A stretch of 64,000 nucleotides of DNA, taken from NCBI GenBank assembly GCA_014898415.1, contig RCTD01000011.1:930001-994000 (forward strand). The letters are read 5' to 3'. The notes under the pieces are model-generated. The model was given only the letters and a program-made list of their open reading frames with translations, had not been told where the DNA came from and made no database searches. Shown here piece after piece: positions 35,731 through 45,330 of the stretch; within the stretch, counting starts at the first letter, position 1; every line of letters begins with the position of its first letter. The position numbers and the translations under genes were made by a program. Source of the DNA: Stromatinia cepivora. Its lineage: Eukaryota > Ascomycota > Leotiomycetes > Helotiales > Sclerotiniaceae.

Positions 35731-38700
35731 ATGACATCTCATCCTACCCTTAATGCCACGACAAGAAACAGTTCTAGCACTTCTCCGATCGAACGCCGAA
35801 AGACTTCAAGCACATATTCGAGTTCGAACCAACGATACAGCAATGACAGCAGCGAGGCAGGTGAATCTAGTACGGCAGCAAGCAATCGAAATAGCTCTGC
35901 GACAGGCACCCTGAACGAAGAGGAAGGAGAACAACAGGGGGGCTTGGATGGAAGCATAGAGGACAGGACTAAGAGAGATGGCAGAAGCAAAAATAGGGCT
36001 CACGATAAGAGTCGAAGCGGCGGAGGGTTCCTGCTGTCAAATTCTCTCTTCCATCGCAGCGCGGAGAGCTCGTCCACGGCCACGGGAGAACATCAATCTC
36101 GCAGCCGAGGATTACTTCACGACTTGAAAGGCAAATCAGCAGACAAAAAACAGAATAAAAGGCAGTCGCGCATTAGTATTGGAGTAGGAAGTCCTCTAGC
36201 TGCAAATGTGACCAGCGCTCCCACGACTCAGGGAATCGAACAGGAAGATACGGTCGACGAAAATGTGACGCCACAAAGCGAGCATGGGCAAGGCACAGAT
36301 GCATCCGAGAAGCCTGTTACGAATGGACTTGATGTCGATTCCGCCCAGATTGTTAATTTAGCTCTAAATCTTAGTGAAAGCAGAAGAATCGCATCGAGAC
36401 GCAATGTTTCTACACCAGTACCTCCAAGCACTGTAGGCTTCAGAGATGAGATGGCAGGAGGTAGCCTACGTCACCATTTACAACAGCAAAGGAGGGTGTC
36501 GAGAAATATCTCACCAAAGCCCGATAGAAGTGATGGAGTGCTCACAAGTCCTCCACGTCTTTCATCAGGAATAAGGGTCAGTCCTTTACCAATGGCTCTA
36601 GATGCATCTGAGATTACCTATGAATACCATTTTTCTGCATCTACCTTGGCAAGAGCAGAAAAGGCTAAGAGGGCAATTGAGCTCATGGCCCAATACCGTC
36701 GATTGTTACAATATGTTCCTCCTCTGAAAGCCGGACTTCTAGAGACGAATCAGCACAGCAGTCCAGGCTCGACTTCTGAACACTCTCATCGTGTATTTGG
36801 GAGAGAGTATAATCCTCTACAGTACATAAGGAATAGAAAAGTGCGTGCTCGAGCTCGGATCTCCATTGATGGTGAGGCGGAAGAATTCGGAAATGTCCAC
36901 AAGGTATCATGGTGGGTTGATGAGGTCTCAAAAGCCGCTTTAAGCGACAACTTTGTCAATGGAAATCATATAGCACTACCCCCTTTCTCAAAGGCTGTAG
37001 AAGAAGGTTCTTCACCACATACATCACCTCGGTCTGCTGGGAGTAAGAATCAGACAGCCTCCAAGTTGGCAAGACCAAGAATCGACTGGGCTACCAATCC
37101 TGCAGACATGCTTGCAGATATCTATTGGATGGAACAGGGTGACAATAAGACGTTGATCGAGGATCGAAATGGGAGACCGTTATTTCCTCGAGGCAGGCAA
37201 TCTATTCCACGCAGACCCGAAGATTTTGATATCATCAAATCGCCGGATCATTTTCATCACAAAAAGTCGAACTCGGCTGTGGACCTTCGTATCGATACTA
37301 AACTTCCCGATTTCAGATCTTCTAAGGTTGATTCGGATAAACATTTGGAAAGTACAGCCTCCAAAGTTCGGCACAAGCTACACGATGCAACTCATGCACA
37401 ACATGGCAGCAATAGTGCAAGCCGCGAACGTTCCCGCTTCTTACGATCTAGGAGCAGATCTAGTTCTGATTCCTCTGACAGTGAGCATATAAAAAAATTC
37501 TCAAGACGGAGACGTCGTGGGACGAATGAAAGTCAAGACGATTATGGTAAAGACATTCTTGAGAAGCAGATGCTGGAAATGCTTGCGAAGGAATCAGGAG
37601 GTTCGAATTGGACGACACCGAACAAGATTGATTGGCAGGCTTCTGTTCCAGCTATTGAAACGCCAACACTTCCCGTACTCCGTAGCGGGGACAAATCTGA
37701 TTCAAGTATAAGCCTGCACCAAACAAGGACTGATTTGAAAGCTATCAATAAAGATTCTCCTAATAAGAAAAGGCACCCATTCATATCTACTACATCAGGA
37801 CGACCAAGCCTTGAAGTACCAGGTCTTAGTCCTCGAAACTCTTTAGATGGTCTTGACACTACTGCACCCAATTCTCCACAGGTCCGGGCCTCCAAATTAT
37901 CTAATTTTGTTCCCAGTATTGGGTTAGACCTTTCATCACCGCGTAGTCGCCGGTCATCTCCAAATAGAAAACGGGCATTATCACGGGTCAGGTCCAAGAT
38001 AAACCCCTTCCGTGAACACAGCAGAGACCGCAGTGGTGAAAATGAACCAGACAAATCTCGAGTTTCGATTGATTCCATTGGTTCTATAGGCTCAAGAATT
38101 GATCCAAGAGAGCATATTCTTGATACTATGAATGGTCTTAAACGATCTCTGAGCCCTGCGAAGAAAATTATTGCAAGAGACACAGATGAGAGTTCAAAGC
38201 CTCTCAAGAAACAGACTAGCCTACGGAAGGCTAAAGGCGATGAACCATCTGGCATCCGAGGATTGTTCAAAGGCTCTCGTGGGCCGGTTGCTAGAGTTAG
38301 TGAGTTTCTGTGGAAAAAGGATTCGAATAATTCTACTGCATCGACCGATGAATCCGATATTGAGGATTACCGCATGCCAGTGCGCGAAAACGAAAAGATA
38401 ATTTTTCTTGATAGACAAGACTCGAGACCAGTAGATGTGGAGGTGACACAAGACAAATCGATTCCAACATATATTAATGATATGCCTACATTCAAGTCAC
38501 CTTTGGAAAATCGTGGGAGGTCCACACAAAGCCGCAAAGCAGAAACGCTCATCGAAGCAGAATCTGCAGAAGTCGAAATATCATCTAGATCAAAACTTAA
38601 GCCTCCTCCAAGAATCGAGATCGACGGAGTTTCACCAGCATCCTCTCCAGAAGGGGGAAATCGGCGCGTTTCCGATGTATCCGATATCTCAACTCGCAAA

Positions 38701-39489
38701 GGGAGCTCCGCTCGAGACGCTCGACTCAATGCCATACTTGGATACCCCGGCCACAAGGTCGATACAATGCCAGTCACTGGCTTATCACACATCAAAGCCA
38801 ATGAAAGTAGACACCCCTCACTCGATGCAAATCGTCGATGGAGTCACTCTGATAGCGGAGTATCCGCTCATCGTGGTCCTATGACGAGACGTGACATTGC
38901 TTATGTTAAAACCCGTCTGTATAGTTCCGGTATTAAGTCAATGTACCTTGCACGCCGGGCCGCAGAACCAATAGATTTTCGAACTGCGCAGGAGAAATGC
39001 TATGAAGGTATCAGTTCTCTTACCAATAAGTCTCTTCCCCTAGTCCCGAGATCGCAACAGCATATACTAGCAGCAAATATCATCCGTGATGATATCCAAC
39101 TTTCAACACAATTATGGCAACAATCTCAAGAAAACTTCTCCATAAATACTATTCAAACGCTATTGAACGATATGGGAGCTCTACATAGTCGCATAATGGA
39201 CAACCTAACTCCAATGGCGAGAAAGGCAGCGGATGAAGCAGATGAGGTGTCGAAAGATTTGGTCATGAGTCAGATACTGGAAGTTAATAAGTTGACGGCT
39301 AGTATGGATAAGATGATCAGGAGAAGGAAGCGAAGGTTCAGATGGGTGAGGAGAGGAGGGTGGGTCATGGTGGAATGGGCACTGGTGGGAGTAATGTGGT
39401 ATGTTTGGTTTATGGTTGTGTTGTGTAGGGTGGTTATGGGTATCGGTAGGGGTGCTGTGAGGGCTGTGAGGTGGTTGTTTTGGCTGTAA
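35731..39489 (+). CDS. Large hypothetical protein with C-terminal membrane tail
   Basis: Single-exon ORF; ATG 35731 gives 1,252 aa (MTSHPTLNATTRNSSSTSPI). The first about 900 residues are Ser/Arg-rich and mostly disordered, with phosphosite-like RRxS and SP motifs. A short conserved-looking helix (YEYHFSASTLARAEKAKRAI) with QYRRLLQYVPPL and the following YNPLQYIRNRKVRARAR lies at about residues 295-380. A helical segment at about 1060-1200 (RRDIAYVKTRLYSSGIKSMY; ILEVNKLTASMDKMIRRRKR) precedes a very hydrophobic tail (WVMVEWALVGVMWYVWFMVV onward) with two possible membrane helices. The architecture fits a tail-anchored ER or nuclear-membrane regulatory protein conserved in Pezizomycotina, but I do not recognise the family and assign no function. 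Confidence 0.75.
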   Translation: MTSHPTLNATTRNSSSTSPIERRKTSSTYSSSNQRYSNDSSEAGESSTAASNRNSSATGTLNEEEGEQQGGLDGSIEDRTKRDGRSKNRAHDKSRSGGGFLLSNSLFHRSAESSSTATGEHQSRSRGLLHDLKGKSADKKQNKRQSRISIGVGSPLAANVTSAPTTQGIEQEDTVDENVTPQSEHGQGTDASEKPVTNGLDVDSAQIVNLALNLSESRRIASRRNVSTPVPPSTVGFRDEMAGGSLRHHLQQQRRVSRNISPKPDRSDGVLTSPPRLSSGIRVSPLPMALDASEITYEYHFSASTLARAEKAKRAIELMAQYRRLLQYVPPLKAGLLETNQHSSPGSTSEHSHRVFGREYNPLQYIRNRKVRARARISIDGEAEEFGNVHKVSWWVDEVSKAALSDNFVNGNHIALPPFSKAVEEGSSPHTSPRSAGSKNQTASKLARPRIDWATNPADMLADIYWMEQGDNKTLIEDRNGRPLFPRGRQSIPRRPEDFDIIKSPDHFHHKKSNSAVDLRIDTKLPDFRSSKVDSDKHLESTASKVRHKLHDATHAQHGSNSASRERSRFLRSRSRSSSDSSDSEHIKKFSRRRRRGTNESQDDYGKDILEKQMLEMLAKESGGSNWTTPNKIDWQASVPAIETPTLPVLRSGDKSDSSISLHQTRTDLKAINKDSPNKKRHPFISTTSGRPSLEVPGLSPRNSLDGLDTTAPNSPQVRASKLSNFVPSIGLDLSSPRSRRSSPNRKRALSRVRSKINPFREHSRDRSGENEPDKSRVSIDSIGSIGSRIDPREHILDTMNGLKRSLSPAKKIIARDTDESSKPLKKQTSLRKAKGDEPSGIRGLFKGSRGPVARVSEFLWKKDSNNSTASTDESDIEDYRMPVRENEKIIFLDRQDSRPVDVEVTQDKSIPTYINDMPTFKSPLENRGRSTQSRKAETLIEAESAEVEISSRSKLKPPPRIEIDGVSPASSPEGGNRRVSDVSDISTRKGSSARDARLNAILGYPGHKVDTMPVTGLSHIKANESRHPSLDANRRWSHSDSGVSAHRGPMTRRDIAYVKTRLYSSGIKSMYLARRAAEPIDFRTAQEKCYEGISSLTNKSLPLVPRSQQHILAANIIRDDIQLSTQLWQQSQENFSINTIQTLLNDMGALHSRIMDNLTPMARKAADEADEVSKDLVMSQILEVNKLTASMDKMIRRRKRRFRWVRRGGWVMVEWALVGVMWYVWFMVVLCRVVMGIGRGAVRAVRWLFWL

Positions 39490-40183
39490 ATGTGTTACGG
39501 TTCGATTCGTCACAGGAAATAAGGGGCAGTGAGGCGACAGAGCATCTCACATTAATAATGGAGCAGCAGAGGAATATAATAACTTACATGATACGGCCAA
39601 TTTCGTGGTGGTGGTTGGAAAACAAAAGGATCAATGGATACATAGGATGGACAAATGGAATGGACAACGGGCTCGGATGAAAGTTTTTCTTTTGTTGGAA
39701 GAATTGGAAAGAACACTTTAATACATCAATGATACCCGATAATCTAGTCTAATACAATTACATTTCAAGAAGAAAGAGGATGAGTAGTACACTTAAACCT
39801 CCTTGTCATTATTCTCGGTATGGGTCAAAGATCTTGTTTTGGTATGCTCCTCAAGTATTTGAGTAGTTGTCGATGAATCAAATCTTTGATGTTCTTCTTT
39901 GTCTCTTGCTTCTAGTTTCTTTATTCTTCAACCTCCCATAATCCCATTTTAAACCAATGTTCTTGATGCCTCTTTGTTTCAGAATTCAATTGTTAGTTAA
40001 CAACCCCCGAACAACTTACAACCTCGACTATTTGACCTTCCCTATTCCCTACTGCCTTGTCCTTCAGATTATTCACCATCTCCTTTGCATATATATACTA
40101 CAACAACAAATTCACAAAGCAACCACAACATTTCACCAGGCTTACATCTATATACAAGTATTATAAAACGAAAGTAAGGCACC
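39490..40183. other. Intergenic, promoter of the next gene
   Basis: No gene seen. The last 200 bases are A/C-rich, as expected of a fungal 5' leader. Confidence 0.5.
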
Positions 40184-41185
40184 ATGTCATACAGAACCCA
40201 AAAACCCGTATACAACACCGACAATGGTGAAAAACCACCTCCATCATTAGATGATGAGAGAATCAGCCCGGAAACTTTCTCCAAGCTAGCTGCTCTTGAT
40301 CTCGAATCTGACGCAGAATCAAACTCCGAAATCGAGGATGAGTATGAGGATTACCAGGAACCATATTACAGACAGGAGGACAGATCAAGACAATATGAAT
40401 CATATGAAGGTAGTTATAGAACACAAGCTACTTCTGAAACAGAAGATTGTCGCAGACCAACAGCTCCCTATCCATCAGCATCTGATGACTATCGTGAAAA
40501 CCTTCGAGGTGCCCGGGCTGCCGGATACGCTGGAGGTGATGAGACGCGTCAATCTACGTATACCAGCAGAGCTCCTTCTCCAGAAAGAGAAGAGTATCGC
40601 AGACCCCACGTTCCTTATCCTTCTGAAGACCAATATTACAGTCGAAGAAGCGCCAGATCGCCATCTCCTCCTCCCGCACGAACTAGATATGAACCTAATT
40701 CTACCTATCAATCCTCAACCTCAACCTCATCTTCAAGCCGCACACGAGCAGAGAGATTAGGTAAGATGGAAGAAGGAAGAGAGGAGAGAGAAAAATTGAG
40801 AGAAAGATTTCAGGCAAGAAAAGAAATCAGGGAAGAAAGGCTCAGAAGACAAGCAGAGGCAGAAGAAGAAGAATTGCGGAGACTAGAAGAGCGATTGCAA
40901 TACACCAGATCGCAAGAGGAAGAACGTCTTAGAGCTCGTCTTAGACAGAGGTATGAAACCAGTGGCAGATACGAGTCCCGCGAAAGTTCTAGATATGAAG
41001 AACCCAGAATCTATGAATCTCGCGAATCTTACGATGCTCGTACTCGTCCTAGCTATAGATCGGTTCCGATGTATGGACTCGATTATGAGAGAAAGGAGGT
41101 TAGGGTTCCGGAGCCGAGACAGGGAGAGAGATTGAGAGTTGAAGTCCCTGAGGGTTGGAGAGTTGTGATTGTGGTTCAGGATTAG
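40184..41185 (+). CDS. Arg/Glu/Tyr-rich hypothetical protein with coiled coil
   Basis: Single-exon ORF of 333 aa, ATG in a good context (CACCATGTC). The N-terminal half is acidic and Tyr/Ser/Arg-rich with two related segments, RRPTAPYPSASDDY and RRPHVPYPSEDQYY. Residues about 190-265 form a strong charged coiled coil (REEREKLRERFQARKEIREE..EEELRRLEERLQYTRSQEEE). A short ordered tail ends ERLRVEVPEGWRVVIVVQD. No known domain is recognised. It could be a scaffold or RNA-granule-type protein, but that is speculation. Confidence 0.7.
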   Translation: MSYRTQKPVYNTDNGEKPPPSLDDERISPETFSKLAALDLESDAESNSEIEDEYEDYQEPYYRQEDRSRQYESYEGSYRTQATSETEDCRRPTAPYPSASDDYRENLRGARAAGYAGGDETRQSTYTSRAPSPEREEYRRPHVPYPSEDQYYSRRSARSPSPPPARTRYEPNSTYQSSTSTSSSSRTRAERLGKMEEGREEREKLRERFQARKEIREERLRRQAEAEEEELRRLEERLQYTRSQEEERLRARLRQRYETSGRYESRESSRYEEPRIYESRESYDARTRPSYRSVPMYGLDYERKEVRVPEPRQGERLRVEVPEGWRVVIVVQD

Positions 41186-42350
41186 GATGGTAAGACAAGG
41201 TAAGCCCGAGTTCGATATTCTCTTTGTTCTTTCTTTGGCACTGCTATATATCTTTCTTGGTCATATTTCATACAATCACTTTCCTAGAGTCACTTTCCTA
41301 GAGTCTATATAGAGTATAGATCTTTCTTAGTCACTTTCCTAGAGTCACTTTCCTTAAATCAGTATAAGATTTATAATGGGTAAATGGCAAGTCCCGAGTG
41401 AGCATAATAAAAAATCAAATTTTTCCTTTTAAACAAAATGCGTGTAATGAAAATGTGAACTGTGTTTCAGTAATTTGTATATATGATTGTAATTTTTTCT
41501 GGGGGATTAAGGGGCTGATATTGAGAGCATAGGCCGAGTGAGTTGTTCGAAAGCTAAGTGGTGTGATTGCCGGATGGCAATATGGAGCAATGTGTTTCAC
41601 TGGAAGTTATGAATCTGCTTGGCACGTTCAAGCTTAGTATGGTCCGGTATATCGTATCTTCAAATCTCCTTTTTTCATATTGGTATGGATTTCTAGTTCG
41701 CACTGTACATTTTGAAATGCTTGAAGCTCTATACTGGAGTGAAATTCTTTCTAGTTCTCACGGATTGGCGAGACGAGTTGATTCCATGCTTCGTGTATTG
41801 TTGCTATGCGAGATAAGCATCTAATAAGCTTATGCTATCCAGATGTGAAGATAATCTATTGTGTTCTCCATGTACTGGAAAGAGTCTATCACAATACACC
41901 ATCGCCAATTATGATTAGCAGAAATAGGTCTCTGATACTAGTTTGCCTCGGGAGAGAATCATCCTAGAGCCTTTGATCCTGGAGACTCTTTCACATCTTT
42001 GTCTGATCATATCACATTGATTCCAATTGTGATGTTTGAGGACAGGCAACAGATCAAGGACGAGAAAGTGAGAGGGCTATCCCTTACAGGCTGACTCGAG
42101 GATTCAGGTCCTTTGTAAGAACAAAGCCGATTTTTCTTTATTCCCCACAAAGCAACAAAGGCACTCTCAACTTCATGAACAATGCTATTATTCCACCCCC
42201 CTTTTCCAAACAACACCCCTCCGTGAACAATAAGTAGCGCTCCCCCATGCCTATATACCGAAATTATACTAAGATAAACACTTACCAGCACCAGCTCAAG
42301 TAACTTAAACCAACGCACACCAAACACCAACCCCAGAACCCAACCCCAAA
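41186..42350. other. Intergenic with a short direct repeat
   Basis: No gene seen. At about 41277-41352 the unit AGTCACTTTCCTAG recurs four times in imperfect tandem. The minus-strand ORF at 42007-42408 overlaps the next gene and has no coding character. Confidence 0.5.
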
Positions 42351-42956
42351 ATGTCAATCCAAAACTTCCGAACCCTTCCCCCCGGCCAATCCCCCAACCC
42401 CGCCACAACCTGTCGCGCAGAAAAAACTTTCCACCATTTCTGCGGGCACATAACCATAGCCTTTACCCAACACTCACCACTGTGCATTGCCTGCCAGACG
42501 CAAGACGGATCCCCGCAATCCCGACCCACCAGTTCCGGCCCCACACGATCCCGAAGTTCCACGCTGACCCGAACAGTCACGCGAACAGTTAGCCAATCGG
42601 CCAGCTCCGCCGTGGAAGCTCTGGGAGGTTTGGCTCGTCGATTGACTCTTCAATCTACGGGTCCTAATGCCATTCCTATTACTTCTCTGGAATATTCGTT
42701 TGCGGCTCGTGTGCCTTGTCTTCAAGTCGTTGATGAACCGCTTTATGATCCTGCTCCGTGTCCTAATTGTGCACAATCTATGGGGTTGGGAGAGGGGGGC
42801 GAGGGAGAAATGGCTGAGAGGGAGATGACGGAAAGGGAGGAAGAGCAGTGGGTAAAGAGGAGGGAGAAAGTCGAGGCGGATATGAAGGAGTGGGTTGTGA
42901 AGATGAATGATTGGGATAGTGAGGTTAGAATCTTGAGAAGAGAAATTGAGGGATAG
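42351..42956 (+). CDS. Small Cys-motif hypothetical protein
   Basis: Single-exon ORF of 201 aa starting MSIQNFRTLPPGQSPNPATT. It has Cys pairs C-x(11)-C-x(13)-C-x2-C (CRAEKTFHHFC..LCIAC) near residues 20-48 and a second knuckle CPNCAQ near residue 138, so it may bind zinc in pieces. The C-terminus is an acidic/charged helix (EREMTEREEEQWVKRREKVE). This layout (CxxC elements then a charged coiled coil) is common among small fungal hypothetical proteins. No function is assigned. Confidence 0.6.
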   Translation: MSIQNFRTLPPGQSPNPATTCRAEKTFHHFCGHITIAFTQHSPLCIACQTQDGSPQSRPTSSGPTRSRSSTLTRTVTRTVSQSASSAVEALGGLARRLTLQSTGPNAIPITSLEYSFAARVPCLQVVDEPLYDPAPCPNCAQSMGLGEGGEGEMAEREMTEREEEQWVKRREKVEADMKEWVVKMNDWDSEVRILRREIEG

Positions 42957-43482
42957 AGATATTCGCAGGTGAGTGAAGATTCGATTTTCTTTGTTTTTTA
43001 TTTTTATTTCTATAGGATGGGAAGCATTGCGAATAACAGGTAGGAGTTTTGATCTGGTAAGTAATATATATTTTTCTTTCTTCAACATACTGTTTTAAAT
43101 GTGAATATTGGATAGTGATATTGATGAATTATGTGATGTGTGATCGATCACCCGTGGAAATGAGCTTCAATATTTGCTCGAATGAATTTGTAACCCTATC
43201 ATAGTAGCAGAGTTGATATGAAATATTTTCAATATATATACTAATGCCCCATTTGCAACTCACTGGGTCAAAGCTCTTATCCTGTACGCCTTGATCATTG
43301 TTAACATAAACAATGAATATCATACTATATCATTCACGCACACCAAGTTTGGTAGCTTCGGATCTCAAACGCCAATCCACATACATCCATCGTCCAAACA
43401 CATACATCAATCCTCCAAACAAATACATTACAGTCCCGAGTTGTATTATATCCCAAGCCAATTTATCAAGCACAAGAATTCC
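42957..43482. other. Intergenic between convergent genes
   Basis: AT-rich 3' spacer; nothing recognised. Confidence 0.5.
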
Positions 43483-44491
43483 CTAAACTCTCTCCCCCAC
43501 AACCCCAGCCCGACTTCCATTCACAATCCCCCCACTTCTCCTCCTCAATCTATTACCCGCCTTCTCTCTAAATCCACTATTCGTAAAATCTCTCATCCCC
43601 TGCTCTTTGATCACTCTATTTTCCTGCAAATCCTTTTGATCTCCAAATCCCCCCGCAATAGCCGAATTCACACTTCCCCTCAACGCTTCGCCAGCTCCAT
43701 GTATACCCCGTGCAGCATTCACGATATTTTCTCGTTTACCTCCTGGACGAGAGAAATTAACGTTGGATTTGGTGGGACTGGCTGGTGTTTGTTGCTCATT
43801 GATTGGCATCCGGGGTGGATTAGTTGGGGTTGTGTTTGTGGTAAGGTTTTCGTTGTGGATATTATGGTTGGCTTGGGAATTAGTTTGAGGATTGGTGGGA
43901 TTTGTGCTGGTGCTAGTGTTGTTGGCTGCATTGGGGGTTTGAGTATCGGTAGTATGGTCTATCACGAGGGGAGGAACGGGATTGGAGTTCCGGAGTGGTG
44001 AACGTTCGGGGATGATCCGGCCGCCACCAGTGCTATTTCTTCGAAGCGAAGGTTCTCCTTCTGAAGGTATGGGTGTCTGAGTATGCTGGGAAGTTTCGTT
44101 TGCTGGTAGAGGTGGTTCATTTGATGGGTAAGTAGTTGAGGATGCAGGAGGGGGGTCGATTGAGGGGTCATATGGATGTGTGTGAGTTTGTGTTGTACCA
44201 TCATTATGGACTGTTGTAGTGGCTTGTTTCATGTCAGATTTTTCCTCAATCACTGACTAGACCTAGTTCCATATACTTACTGGTAGTAGTTGTGGTTGTA
44301 GTGGTTGTCGTAGTTCCAGGATTTTGGCTTGGATTGTGATTTATCCGAGTATCTGCACTCGAGATATTGCTACTTCTGAAGGAATCATTATTGCCATTAC
44401 TCAAGACCCTATCATCTTCGTCTGAGGGAATTGGGGGTGCTGCTGAAGGTGGTTCAAGGCGAGTTTTGTCTTTATGTCTGAACAAACCCAT
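43483..44491 (-). CDS. Thr/Asn/Pro-rich hypothetical protein
   Basis: Minus strand, exons 44491-44281 and 44210-43483 with a 70-base phase-1 intron (GTAAGT, branch CTGAC, acceptor ACAACAG), giving 312 aa. The protein starts MGLFRHKDKTRLEPPSAAPP, with Gly2 a possible lipid site. It carries an 11-residue Thr tract exactly at the splice junction, then a long disordered region rich in Pro, Thr, Asn and Ser. Near the C-terminus a conserved-looking helix (NIVNAARGIHGAGEALRGSV) with NSAIAGGFGDQKDLQEN recalls small fungal stress/conidiation-associated repeats, a weak resemblance. An alternative acceptor 28 bases after the donor would keep the frame but the intron would be implausibly short. Confidence 0.62.
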
Positions 44492-45330
44492 TGTAATGAT
44501 TAAGTATGGAAGATAGTAGTAGGAAACTTAGGTTAATTGTTCTCTATCTAGATACACATTGGAAAAGTCGTGGAGGGTTGTACATAACTTAAGCTCACGG
44601 ATTTGTCCTGACGTAATGATGCATCACTATCTTAAAGCAGGATAACTATCTTAAAGCAGGATATGGGTTGTCGATCATTACTACGTCTAGAAGGGATGGC
44701 GGGGTGTTGCAGGGGATTGAGCCACATCTTTAGTGTGGCTATTTTGTAGCGCCACAAATGCGAGTACATTTGTAGCTGATGCTCCTAGATGTGGCGGTGT
44801 TGATTTAGACTTGAACATAGAAATGCATAGGGGCTTTCCGTCTTTTGATCTCGTTTCAAAACCAAGATGTTGAATACTAGGTACTAACAAAGTAGACCAT
44901 GGCTTGTTAATACTTGCAACATAACTGTTGGACTGAAACCAAACTCGCCAAATTCACTACATCATCGTATGTACTAATCCCCCATACATAAGCGAATAAT
45001 AAGACCGCAGTTGCGTCATGATGTCCGTCTTTCTAATACAGCATTAAATAATATAATTGTAACTCATGGCTTAGGTTCTATCTGTTATTTGAATGTAATC
45101 TTTACATATACATACCTAGTTCCATACAAGCTTACATTTATAGACTCATTGAACACAAGTATTAAAGCACAGGTAATCAATCCTATAATAAATAACATCT
45201 CAAATACATGCAGACTACAATAATAACTACTCCAAAAAAAAAAGAAGACAACTAATTAACATATATCATATATCCATCCCACCCTACAATTTATTTCCCC
45301 ACAACTCTCAAACCTTCCTGTTCGAAGAAC
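44492..45330. other. Intergenic, no gene recognised
   Basis: Promoter of the minus-strand gene at 43483-44491 and 3' region of the next. The sequence ACTATCTTAAAGCAGGAT is directly repeated near 44627-44662. Short ORFs lack coding character. Confidence 0.45.

Noticed and set aside
37542..38270. 242-codon minus-strand ORF
   Set aside because: Antisense shadow of the 1,252-aa gene; low-complexity and without motifs.
42474..43088. 204-codon minus-strand ORF
   Set aside because: Antisense to the small Cys-motif gene; Arg/Ser/Leu-rich shadow composition.
43291..44001. 236-codon plus-strand ORF
   Set aside because: Mostly overlaps, in antisense, the spliced minus-strand gene at 43483-44491, which has better splice sites and protein character.
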